Shown: piece by piece, positions 1 through 6,613 of the stretch
How the letters are laid out: every line of letters begins with the position of its first letter
Position numbering within the stretch: the stretch's first letter is position 1
Origin: an uncultured Chloroflexota bacterium
GTDB taxonomy: Bacteria; Chloroflexota; Anaerolineae; B4-G1; DUEL01
Direction of reading: 5' to 3'
NCBI GenBank assembly: GCA_937138275.1
Contig: CAKZOY010000240.1
Coordinates: 1 to 11,594, forward strand
Length of the DNA: 11,594 bases
Made by a program: the position numbers and the translations under genes
Notes under the pieces: generated by a model
What the model was told of the DNA's origin: nothing
The model's database searches: none
Seen by the model: the letters and a program-made list of their open reading frames with translations, nothing else

Positions 1-31
1 GGGGCTGCGCCCGCGGGGAGGGGGATTTTTG

Positions 32-85
32 TATGGGTTTTGGCGCTGGCGGCCTTCGGCCGCCAGCGCCAAAACCCGTATTTTT
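32..85 (+). terminator. Long hairpin followed by T-run, probable rho-independent terminator
   Basis: Bases 35-54 and 58-77 are perfectly complementary (20 bp) around a 3-base loop, with weaker pairing continuing outward to 32-34/78-80. Five T follow at 81-85, which fits intrinsic termination of a + strand gene lying left of the window. The stem is unusually long and its sequence is non-coding, so it could instead be a dispersed palindromic repeat that happens to be followed by T. On the opposite strand there is no T-run, so termination would be one-directional. Confidence 0.5.
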
Positions 86-87
86 CT

Positions 88-121
88 CCCCCTTCTCCCC
101 CGCTTGTAGGGGAGAAGGGGG
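88..121. repeat. C/G-rich inverted repeat (13-bp arms)
   Basis: CCCCCTTCTCCCC at 88-100 pairs perfectly with GGGGAGAAGGGGG at 109-121 around an 8-base loop. It is followed by more G-runs (122-137). Similar CCCTCTCC/GGAGAGGG arms occur at 7726-7804, so this is probably a member of a dispersed intergenic palindrome family. There is no T-run after it, so I do not call it a terminator. Confidence 0.55.
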
Positions 122-241
122 TTGGGGGGATAAGGGGGTGTTAACGCCTGCCGACCAACGATTTCGGGTTATTGTCCGAACCATTTGTCCAGCCGGGATA
201 TCGCCAGGCGGCAGATGAGGATTCCCCCGGTCCTGCGCAAT

Positions 242-252
242 GGGTATTACCC
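242..252. promoter_or_regulatory. Palindrome GGGTATTACCC, candidate operator
   Basis: Perfect 11-base dyad (GGGTA-T-TACCC) 47 bases upstream of the -35 box of the ROK promoter. One-mismatch copies lie in two other non-coding stretches, at 7721-7731 and 11506-11516. Possible binding site for a regulator such as the ROK repressor encoded at 407. This rests on recurrence only; the motif is short enough to recur by chance. Confidence 0.25.
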
Positions 253-290
253 CGCAATCTGCCATAAAACTGAAATGCGCCCGACTTTGT

Positions 291-300
291 AAGTATACTT
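291..300. promoter_or_regulatory. Palindrome AAGTATACTT overlapping the -35 box, candidate operator
   Basis: A perfect 10-base palindrome whose last two bases are the first two of the -35 hexamer TTGACA at 299-304. A repressor bound here would block RNA polymerase, and ROK repressors bind AT-rich dyads, so autoregulation by the adjacent repressor is a reasonable guess. AAGTATA also occurs at 11497-11503, just downstream of the second promoter. Confidence 0.35.
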
Positions 301-327
301 GACAAACTAAGCGGGTTGTGGTATAAT
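299..327 (+). promoter_or_regulatory. Consensus sigma-70 promoter of the ROK/PIG-L operon
   Basis: TTGACA at 299-304 and TATAAT at 322-327 are both perfect consensus hexamers with the optimal 17-base spacer. Transcription would begin near 334, leaving about 72 bases of leader before the ATG at 407. Such a strong promoter in front of a repressor gene suggests it is normally held down, consistent with the palindrome overlapping the -35 box. It could serve all three genes to 3930 and possibly read into the importer genes, since no terminator is visible before 4061. Confidence 0.8.
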
Positions 328-406
328 ATGACCAGAATACAGACCCACGATAAGCGCAAAACCGGCTTTGTCCTGTCCCACTAAATAAGTCCACTGGATT
401 TTCAAA

Positions 407-1654
407 ATGGCGATAGGAGAACAATCCGCCCGCACAAGTACTCTCCGCTGGCCCAAAGCCACCCGCCAGCAAACCCGGGCCTACAACACCCGGCTGGTCC
501 TGCGCACCATCTACGAGCACGGCCCGCTCAGCCGGGCCGATATCGCCCGCGTCACCGGGCTCACCCGCACCACCGTCTCCGATGTCGTCGCCGGGTTGAT
601 TGACCAGGAACTGGTGGAGGAAGCGGGCTTCAAACCCTCCTCCGGAGGCAAACCCCCGATCCTGCTGAGTCTGGTGGATAATGCCCGCTATCTGGTCGGC
701 CTGGACCTGGCCAGCGACGCCTTCCGGGGCGCACTGGTCAACCTGCGCGGTCAGGTCCGGCACCGCGTCACCCTCCCCCTGCTCAGCCGGGACGGCGAAC
801 AGGCCCTGCAACTGGTGCAGGATGCCATTGACCAACTCGTCGCCGCCAGCAACCGCCCCCTGCTGGGCATCGGTATCGGCACCCCTGGCCTGGTGGACGC
901 CGTCCACGGGATCGTCCATCAGGCCGTCAATCTGGACTGGCGGGAACTGCCCCTGCGGTCGCTCCTGGAACGACGCTACCGGTTGCCGGTCTACGTCGCC
1001 AACGATTGCCACGCCGCCGCACTGGCGGAATATTACTTCGGCTCCCGGCGCCGGGCCGAAAGCCTCGCCGTCGTCAAAGTGGAGCGCGGCCTGGGGGTCG
1101 GCATTCTTCTCAGCGGACGGCTCCTCTCCGGCGATTCCTTCGGCGCCGGAGAGATCGGTCACCTGCGCGTGGTGGACGGTGGCGAACCCTGCCGCTGTGG
1201 CCATACCGGTTGCCTGGAGACGATGGTCAGCACCCGCGCGCTGATCCGCCAGGCCGTCACCATCGCCCAGAGCCGCCCCGATTCCTACCTTCACCGGTGG
1301 GCCGATGTCCCCGACCAGATTTCGGTGGATGCCGTCTACGATGCCTTTCAATCTGGCGACGAGGCGACCCGGCAGATGGTCTTCCAGATGGGGCGCTATC
1401 TGGGCTACGGAATCGCCACGCTGGTCAGCGTACTGGGCATCCGCCACGTGGTCGTCGCCGGAGGGATCGCCCGGTTCGGCCCCCCGCTGCTGGAGGTCGT
1501 CTGCCAGGAGATGCGCTCCCGGGCCCTGGAACGGGTCACCCGAGAAGTGCAGATAGACCTCTCCGCCATCGGGTCCGACGACATCGTCATCCTGGGCGCC
1601 TCCGCGCTGGTCCTGGCCCGCCGACTGGGATTGTTCGGCCCCCTGCGTATGTGA
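407..1654 (+). CDS. ROK family transcriptional repressor (NagC/XylR type)
   Basis: A 415-residue DNA-binding regulator, the usual length for ROK repressors. Residues about 27-72 form a winged helix-turn-helix (recognition helix near LTRTTVSDVV, 52-61). The rest is a sugar-kinase-like ROK fold: GIGIGTPGLVD at 154-164, the Asn199-Asp200 pair, and the ROK zinc motif with His252 in GEIGH and Cys262, Cys264, Cys269 in CRCGHTGCLE. The ATP-loop position that reads DxGGTK in kinases is DLASDAF here (100-106), so it probably senses a sugar instead of phosphorylating it. The ATG at 407 has no good Shine-Dalgarno, but no better start precedes the HTH; an AGGAGA at 414-419 lies inside the gene. First gene of the unit, 24 bases before the next gene. 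Likely represses its own operon and perhaps the importers. The ligand cannot be read from the sequence. Confidence 0.9.
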   Translation: MAIGEQSARTSTLRWPKATRQQTRAYNTRLVLRTIYEHGPLSRADIARVTGLTRTTVSDVVAGLIDQELVEEAGFKPSSGGKPPILLSLVDNARYLVGLDLASDAFRGALVNLRGQVRHRVTLPLLSRDGEQALQLVQDAIDQLVAASNRPLLGIGIGTPGLVDAVHGIVHQAVNLDWRELPLRSLLERRYRLPVYVANDCHAAALAEYYFGSRRRAESLAVVKVERGLGVGILLSGRLLSGDSFGAGEIGHLRVVDGGEPCRCGHTGCLETMVSTRALIRQAVTIAQSRPDSYLHRWADVPDQISVDAVYDAFQSGDEATRQMVFQMGRYLGYGIATLVSVLGIRHVVVAGGIARFGPPLLEVVCQEMRSRALERVTREVQIDLSAIGSDDIVILGASALVLARRLGLFGPLRM

Positions 1655-1678
1655 CCTTCGGGAGAACAAGGAGGGAGA

Positions 1679-3085
1679 ATGTCTTTCCATTCACCCAGGC
1701 CTCAGGTTGTCCCACCTCTGGACCCGGATTTCTCGCCCGCGGCCGTGGTCAACCGCGCCTTTCGGGAAATGGTGGACGAGACCGGCGGCGGGGAACTCCT
1801 GGTGCTCGCCCTGGAGCGTCCGGGAGGGAGCGTCTCCCGCCTGGAGACGCGCGTCCTGCCGGAAAATCATCCCCGGGCCGACGCAAACCTCCTGTATGCG
1901 GAACGGCTTTTCAAGTTCCTCCTCTGGCAGAAAGGGGGCTTTCGGGCATATGTGGGAGGGCCGGAGTCTGTCGGTCATTACCTCCAGGCCTGCTACGCGC
2001 ATCAGGGAACGCGTCATTTTGACCACCAATTTATGGGCCATACGGTGTATGACCGTCCTTTCACCATCACGCTCTGTCGGCCCGACGAGGTCCCGCCGGA
2101 GACCGAGAAGCGGCAGGCGCTGGGCGGACACCTGGACGGTTGCCGCATCGGTTTTGACCTGGGGGCGTCCGACCGGAAGGTCGCGGCAGTGGTGGAGGGC
2201 GAGGTTGTATTCACCGAAGAGGTGGTGTGGGAGCCGACCGTACAGGCCGACCCTCGTTATCATTACGATGAGGTACTGGACGGGCTGCAACGGGCGGCAG
2301 GACACCTTCCCCGCGTGGACGCGGTGGGCGGGAGCGCCGCTGGCGTGTACGTGGAAAACCAGGTGCGGGTCGCTTCCCTCTTCCGCGGCGTCCCCCCGGA
2401 GCGGTTCGGCGAGGTGCGCACCCTTTTCCTGCGCCTGGGCCAGGCGCTGGGCGTGCCGCTGGTGGTGGTCAACGACGGCGAAGTGGCTGCGCTGGCCGGG
2501 GCGATGTCGCTGGAGACGACGGCCCTGTTGGGCGTTGCCCTGGGTTCCAGCGAGGCCGCCGGATTCGTGACGCCGGAGGGGCTGTTGACGGACTGGTTGA
2601 ACGAACTGGCCTTCGCCCCCATTGACTACCATCCCCAGGCCCCGGCCGACGAATGGTCTGGGGACCGCGGGGTGGGCTCCCAGTACCTCTCCCAGCAGGC
2701 CGTCTTCCGGCTGGCCCCGCGGGTGGGGATCGCCATCCCGGAAAACGTCCCCAAAGCGGAGAAACTGGCCCACGTCCAGAACTATCTGGAGCGCGGCCAC
2801 GAAGGCGCGGTCCAGATATGGGAGACAATGGGCGTCTACCTGGGCTACGCCATCGCCCACTATGCCGATTTCTACCCGATGGAGCACGTGCTCATCCTGG
2901 GACGGTGCACGTCGGGAAGCGGCGGGCGGATCCTGCTGGAGCGCGCGGGTGAGGTGCTGCGCCAGGAATTTCCCGACCTGGCGGCGCGCCTGCACATCCA
3001 CCTGCCCGATGAGCGCAGCCGACGGGTCGGACAGGCCGTCGCCGCGGCCAGTCTCCCGGTCATCCCGAAACTGAAGGCGCGATGA
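1679..3085 (+). CDS. ROK-like protein without HTH, substrate unknown
   Basis: A 468-residue protein of the ASKHA/ROK superfamily with a perfect Shine-Dalgarno (AAGGAGG, 1668-1674). Residues 1-150 form an extra N-terminal region with no motif I recognise and no helix-turn-helix. The kinase-like core starts at GFDLGASDRK (158-167), a phosphate-1 loop that keeps the Asp160, and continues through GGSAAGVYVEN (217-227) and VVNDGEVAALAG (263-274), where Asp266 sits at the usual catalytic-base position. The ROK zinc signature (GH plus CxCGxxGC) is absent; instead there is a tract around NELAFAPIDYHP and DEWSGDRGVG (308-333). The core motifs allow kinase activity, but neither activity nor substrate is shown. 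It overlaps the deacetylase gene by four bases, so the two are probably translated together and act in one pathway. Confidence 0.8.
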   Translation: MSFHSPRPQVVPPLDPDFSPAAVVNRAFREMVDETGGGELLVLALERPGGSVSRLETRVLPENHPRADANLLYAERLFKFLLWQKGGFRAYVGGPESVGHYLQACYAHQGTRHFDHQFMGHTVYDRPFTITLCRPDEVPPETEKRQALGGHLDGCRIGFDLGASDRKVAAVVEGEVVFTEEVVWEPTVQADPRYHYDEVLDGLQRAAGHLPRVDAVGGSAAGVYVENQVRVASLFRGVPPERFGEVRTLFLRLGQALGVPLVVVNDGEVAALAGAMSLETTALLGVALGSSEAAGFVTPEGLLTDWLNELAFAPIDYHPQAPADEWSGDRGVGSQYLSQQAVFRLAPRVGIAIPENVPKAEKLAHVQNYLERGHEGAVQIWETMGVYLGYAIAHYADFYPMEHVLILGRCTSGSGGRILLERAGEVLRQEFPDLAARLHIHLPDERSRRVGQAVAAASLPVIPKLKAR

Positions 3086-3930
3086 AATTCCGCAACCCCA
3101 CCGCTCAGGTTTTCGTGCCCGACGGTCTTCCTCCGGAGGCCGCCCTGGCCCGGACGACCCATCTGGCGGTCGTGGCCCATCAGGACGACGCGGAGATTCT
3201 GGCCGTCCACGGCATCCTGGAGTGCTTCCGACGGCCCGATCGGTGGTTCTGCGCCGTCGTGATGACCGACGGGCGCGGTTCCCCCCGAAGCGGCCTGTAT
3301 CAGGACTACACCGACGAGGAGATGCGCGCCGTCCGCATAGAGGAGCAGAAAAAGGCGGCCGTCGTGGGGGAATACGGCGCGCTGGTCCTGCTGGATTACC
3401 CCAGCGCGGTGCTGAAGGACGGTCGGCAGGAGGGGCCGGTGGCCGATCTGGTGGCCGTCTTCCGGGCCACCCGGCCGGAGGTCGTCTACACCCACAACCT
3501 GGCCGATAAACATCCCACCCACGTCGCTGTGGCGCTGCGGACGATTCAGGCCCTGCGCGCGCTCCCCGCGCCGGAGCGCCCCCGCCACCTCTACGGCTGC
3601 GAGGTCTGGCGGGACCTGGACTGGCTGCCCGACGAGGATAAGGTGATTCTGGACGTCTCCGCCCGCGAGAGTCTCCAGATGGCCCTGCTGGGGGTGCACG
3701 ATTCGCAGGTCGCCGGGGGCAAACGGTACGACCTGGCGACGATGGGACGGCGGCGGGCCCACGCCACCTACAGTGCCACCCACGAAGTGGACGTCCTCAC
3801 CGGGGCGACCTTCGCGATGGACCTGACCCCGCTAATAGAGGACCCCAACCGGGATGTGGGGGAGTATGTTCGGGGTTTTATAGACCGGTTTGCGCGGGAA
3901 GTAGCGGAGCAACTGGGCCGAATGGCCTGA
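3082..3930 (+). CDS. PIG-L family zinc-dependent deacetylase
   Basis: A 282-residue cytoplasmic enzyme of the LmbE/PIG-L family, whose known members remove acetyl groups from N-acetylglucosaminyl compounds (GlcNAc-PI, GlcNAc-inositol, bacillithiol precursors, chitooligosaccharides). The first motif is AHQDDAE at 32-38 (usual form AHPDDxE), giving zinc ligands His33 and Asp36 and base Asp35. The second is HNLADKHPTH at 138-147, giving the third ligand, His147. TDGRGSP (62-68) and EEQKKAA (87-93) are the other family blocks. Gln in place of the usual Pro at 34 is unusual but leaves the ligands intact. The start is fixed by the ATGA overlap with the preceding gene. With a ROK regulator and a ROK-like partner, a role in catabolism of an imported acetylated sugar is plausible but not proven. 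Confidence 0.88.
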   Translation: MKFRNPTAQVFVPDGLPPEAALARTTHLAVVAHQDDAEILAVHGILECFRRPDRWFCAVVMTDGRGSPRSGLYQDYTDEEMRAVRIEEQKKAAVVGEYGALVLLDYPSAVLKDGRQEGPVADLVAVFRATRPEVVYTHNLADKHPTHVAVALRTIQALRALPAPERPRHLYGCEVWRDLDWLPDEDKVILDVSARESLQMALLGVHDSQVAGGKRYDLATMGRRRAHATYSATHEVDVLTGATFAMDLTPLIEDPNRDVGEYVRGFIDRFAREVAEQLGRMA

Positions 3931-3964
3931 AGTATGATTAAGGAAAAAACGTAAAATTACCAAA

Positions 3965-4052
3965 GAAAGGAGGTGGTGGGAAAGGGCCAGCAGTAATTCG
4001 TAAGTTTGAAAACAGTAAATCAAGAATTGCTCTTCTAATCAAAGAAAGGAGG
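3965..4052 (+). promoter_or_regulatory. 5' leader with duplicated Shine-Dalgarno, STAB-SD-like (first importer)
   Basis: GAAAGGAGG occurs twice: at 3965-3973, where it extends to GAAAGGAGGTGGT (3965-3977), and at 4044-4052, the true ribosome site 8 bases before the ATG at 4061. The two copies are 79 bases apart and both are preceded by CAAA. The upstream copy has no real gene behind it, only a six-codon GTG frame ending at 3996. The same arrangement with the same 79-base spacing precedes the other binding-protein gene (7833-7921). In Bacillus, GAAAGGAGG in a 5' untranslated region (STAB-SD) binds 30S subunits and protects the mRNA from 5' decay; that role here is an inference. A weak -10-like TAAAAT at 3952-3957 has no -35 partner. 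Confidence 0.55.
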
Positions 4053-4060
4053 AAGTAGAA

Positions 4061-5455
4061 ATGAACCGCAGAATCTGGGCATCCTTAAGCCTCATCGGGG
4101 TAGTGGCGATGTTGCTGACCGCCTGTGGGCCAACCCCGACGCCGCAGGAGGTCAAGGTAACCGTGCCGGTTCCGGTGGAGGTTACCCGTGTGATCACTCC
4201 TGCTCCGACGGCGCCAGTGGGCCCATATGAGCACCTGGCACGGGCCAAAGCGGGAGAGTTCGCCGGCACCAAGGTCACCATCTTCGGCGTCTATACTGGC
4301 GAGGATGCTAATCGGTTCTCGGCCGCCCTAGTGCCCTTTGAACAGGCGACCGGCATTGATGTGGAATTTGAGGGTTCGGCCGACTTTGAGACCCTGATCA
4401 TTGTCAGGGCAGAAGCGGGCAACCCGCCGGACATCGCCCAGTTCTCTCAACCGGGATTGGTGAAGAAGTTTGCTGAAGATGGCAAGCTGGTTCCCCTGGA
4501 CACCTTTATGAATATGGACCAGTTAAAGAAGGACTACATCCAATCCTGGCTGGACCTGGCGACATTCAACGGTCACCTGTACGGCATCTTCTACCGGGCG
4601 GCGACCAAGAGCATCGTATGGTATCCGACGCCGCAGTTCCAGGAGGCTGGCTACGCAATTCCCAAGACATGGGATGAGTTGGTTGCCCTGATGGACAAGA
4701 TGGTGGCCAACGGGCATACGCCCTGGTGCATCCCCGCCGAACACGGTGGCGGCACGGGCTGGGTGATCACCGACTGGGTGGAGGACGTCCTGCTCCGCAC
4801 CGCGCCTCCAGAAATCTACGATCAGTGGGTCAAGCATGAGATCCCCTTCAACCATCCGGAAATTGAGGAGGCGATGGGGTACGTGGCCCAGATTATGTTC
4901 AACGAGAAATATGTCTACGGTGGACGCCAGGGCATCCTGACCACCTTCGTCGGCCAGACGGCGGAGCTCTTCCCCACCGAGACCGAGGGGCCGCGCTGCT
5001 GGATGATGAAGCAGGCGGGGTGGATCCCGGCCTTCTTCCCCGAGGGCAAGAAGGCGGGCGTAGATGCTTCGTTCTTCTACTTCCCGCCCATTGAGGAGAA
5101 ATATGGCAAACCGGTACTGGGTGGCGGGGATCCTATCGGGATGTTCAACGACCGCCCCGAGGTCCGCGCAGTGATGGAATACCTGGCCACGCCCGAGGGG
5201 GCGGAAGTCTGGGTCAAGACCGGCGGCTTTATTTCCCCCAACCGGTCGGTGCCGCTGGAGTGGTACACCAACGAAATGGATCGGCTTCAGGGCGAGATCC
5301 TGAAAAACGCCGATGTGTTCCGCTTTGACGCCTCGGATATGATGCCACCGGAGGTCGGCACCGGCACCTTCTGGAAGGGTATGGTGGACTGGCTGGCCGG
5401 TCGGAAGGACACCAAGACGGTGCTCCAGGAAATTGAGGCCAGCTGGCCGAAGTAA
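4061..5455 (+). CDS. aglE: ABC sugar importer, substrate-binding lipoprotein (AglE-like)
   Basis: A 464-residue family-1 solute-binding protein, the extracytoplasmic receptor of a CUT1 importer. The N-terminus is a lipoprotein signal: Arg3-Arg4, a hydrophobic stretch, and lipobox LTAC with Cys22. A linker rich in Val, Pro and Thr follows (23-55). The mature part resembles alpha-glucoside binding proteins (AglE) over its whole length as I recall them: VPFEQATGIDVEFEGSADFE (91-110), the PPDIAQFSQPG, NTPWC-like, DWVEDVLLRT and VYGGRQG tracts, and the C-terminal FRFDASDMMPPEVGTGTFWKG. The Shine-Dalgarno AAAGGAGG at 4045-4052 is ideal. It leads a three-gene importer; the gap to the permease holds a stable hairpin (5472-5508). 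The symbol marks family resemblance; the actual sugar is unproven. Confidence 0.85.
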   Translation: MNRRIWASLSLIGVVAMLLTACGPTPTPQEVKVTVPVPVEVTRVITPAPTAPVGPYEHLARAKAGEFAGTKVTIFGVYTGEDANRFSAALVPFEQATGIDVEFEGSADFETLIIVRAEAGNPPDIAQFSQPGLVKKFAEDGKLVPLDTFMNMDQLKKDYIQSWLDLATFNGHLYGIFYRAATKSIVWYPTPQFQEAGYAIPKTWDELVALMDKMVANGHTPWCIPAEHGGGTGWVITDWVEDVLLRTAPPEIYDQWVKHEIPFNHPEIEEAMGYVAQIMFNEKYVYGGRQGILTTFVGQTAELFPTETEGPRCWMMKQAGWIPAFFPEGKKAGVDASFFYFPPIEEKYGKPVLGGGDPIGMFNDRPEVRAVMEYLATPEGAEVWVKTGGFISPNRSVPLEWYTNEMDRLQGEILKNADVFRFDASDMMPPEVGTGTFWKGMVDWLAGRKDTKTVLQEIEASWPK

Positions 5456-5471
5456 GATGGCTCAACCACCA

Positions 5472-5508
5472 GGAACCCAGGGCTGGGGTTAACCCTGCCC
5501 TGGGTTCC
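5472..5508 (+). promoter_or_regulatory. Intercistronic stem-loop between binding protein and permease
   Basis: GGAACCCAGGGC (5472-5483) pairs perfectly with GCCCTGGGTTCC (5497-5508), and the loop itself contains the palindrome GGGTTAACCC (5486-5495) that extends the stem. There is no T-run, and the permease Shine-Dalgarno follows closely, so it is not an ordinary terminator. Stem-loops at this place in importer operons (for example after malE) are known to protect the binding-protein mRNA from 3' exonucleases, raising receptor over permease. The second importer has a matching hairpin at 9266-9298. Confidence 0.65.
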
Positions 5509-5526
5509 CCAAAGGGAAGGTGAGGG

Positions 5527-6609
5527 ATGGATATCACTTACCGAAGGGCAATATGGCAATGGGGGGGGTCCCTATTGCTGACTGTAGTGGCGTTTTTCGT
5601 GCTGCGCTGGTGTTTCCAATTCATCCGCAACGATGAATCCCCCCGCTTGCTGGCCGCACTGGTTGCGCTGGCGGTGGGTGTTCTGGGCATCTGGTTAGTG
5701 TACTGGTTGTCCAATCAATGGATCTCCTCCATTCCTTTTACATCCTTGCGCGAGGCGCTGACGCCGCTTGTCTTCATCGCTCCGGCGTTTCTACTATTGG
5801 GCACATATCTCTTATATCCGGCGTTGAACACCATATACATTTCCTTCTTTGATGCACGCTCAAAAAATTTCGTCGGCTTGGCAAATTACCGATTTGTTTT
5901 CACCGATTCGGATGTCCACATTGCCTTCCGCAATAACGCGATGTGGATGGTTATTGTGACCAGTGTGGCCGTATCCGCAGGGTTGCTCATTGCGGTGCTG
6001 GTGAATCGCATTCGGTTAGAGAGCATCGCGAAATCTTTCATCTTTTTGCCGATGGCGATCTCCGCCGTCGGTGCCAGCGTGATCTGGCGATTTGTATATG
6101 CCTGGCAACCCCCGGGACGGCCGCAGATTGGCCTGCTGAACGCAGTGGTGACCGCGCTGGGTGGAGACCCGGTCGCATGGTATCTTTACCCCCCATGGAA
6201 CAATCTGGCACTGATGGCAATTATGATCTGGATGGTGACCGGTTTCTGTATGACGATCTTCTCTGCGGCGGTCAAGAATGTGCCGGATGAGCTGGTAGAG
6301 GCCGCCCGAATTGACGGCGCAAAGGAGTTTCAGGTGTTTTTCTATGTCACCATCCCCTACATTCGGGGAGTCATCATCACAGTGAGCACCACGGTATTGA
6401 TTATGGTCCTCAAGGTATTTGACATCGTATATGTGATGACGCGAGGGCATTATGATACCCAGGTAATTGCCAATCGGATGTACCTGGAAATGTACCGCTT
6501 TGCCCATTTTGGACGGGGAAGCGCCCTGGCGGTGCTCCTGTTTCTGGCAATCGTGCCGGCGATGATCGTTAACCTTCGTAACTTGCGCCGGGTAGAAACG
6601 GAGAGGTGA
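5527..6609 (+). CDS. aglF: ABC sugar importer permease 1 (AglF-like)
   Basis: A 360-residue inner-membrane permease (MalF-type, CUT1). Two additional membrane segments (about 13-31 and 41-62) precede the usual six, which begin near 79. This N-terminal extension and tracts such as LPMAISAVGASVIWRFVYAWQPPGRPQIG (174-202 region) and VFDIVYVMTRG (298-307) are those I recall for AglF of alpha-glucoside importers. The EAA loop that docks the ATPase is present: EAARIDGA at 258-265. The ATG at 5527 follows an AGGTGAGGG ribosome site. Four bases separate it from the next permease. The gene is visibly AT-richer than the flanking units (a sampled 60-base line at 5821-5880 is 42% GC). The symbol means family resemblance; the substrate is unproven. 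Confidence 0.88.
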   Translation: MDITYRRAIWQWGGSLLLTVVAFFVLRWCFQFIRNDESPRLLAALVALAVGVLGIWLVYWLSNQWISSIPFTSLREALTPLVFIAPAFLLLGTYLLYPALNTIYISFFDARSKNFVGLANYRFVFTDSDVHIAFRNNAMWMVIVTSVAVSAGLLIAVLVNRIRLESIAKSFIFLPMAISAVGASVIWRFVYAWQPPGRPQIGLLNAVVTALGGDPVAWYLYPPWNNLALMAIMIWMVTGFCMTIFSAAVKNVPDELVEAARIDGAKEFQVFFYVTIPYIRGVIITVSTTVLIMVLKVFDIVYVMTRGHYDTQVIANRMYLEMYRFAHFGRGSALAVLLFLAIVPAMIVNLRNLRRVETER

Positions 6610-6613
6610 ACCT

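Larger units (their letters stand above)
1..406. other. Non-coding region upstream of the ROK operon
   Basis: I see no credible gene in these 406 bases. The short open frames on both strands run through inverted repeats and have no Shine-Dalgarno or recognisable protein. From left to right it holds a G-rich start, a 20-bp hairpin with a T-run (32-85), a 13-bp C/G-rich hairpin (88-121), a small palindrome (242-252), a second palindrome (291-300), and a consensus promoter (299-327) with a leader of roughly 70 bases to the first gene. The left part reads as the 3' end of an unseen upstream unit, the right part as the control region of the operon starting at 407. Confidence 0.7.

Noticed and set aside
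1006..2022. Plus-strand open frame of 338 codons spanning the first and second genes
   Set aside because: Pro/Arg/Gly-rich out-of-frame translation crossing two well supported genes; no recognisable domain.
1691..3001. Minus-strand open frame of 436 codons opposite the ROK-like gene
   Set aside because: High-GC shadow frame: composition is Arg/His/Gln-rich without family motifs, it has no Shine-Dalgarno, and the + strand gene in the same place has clear kinase-fold motifs.
2872..3783. Minus-strand open frame of 303 codons opposite the PIG-L gene
   Set aside because: The + strand frame carries the complete PIG-L motifs; this one has none.
3976..3996. Six-codon leader peptide (GTG start) after the upstream Shine-Dalgarno of the first importer
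   Set aside because: The start overlaps the purine tract too closely, and no comparable mini-ORF exists at the second leader, so it does not explain the conservation.
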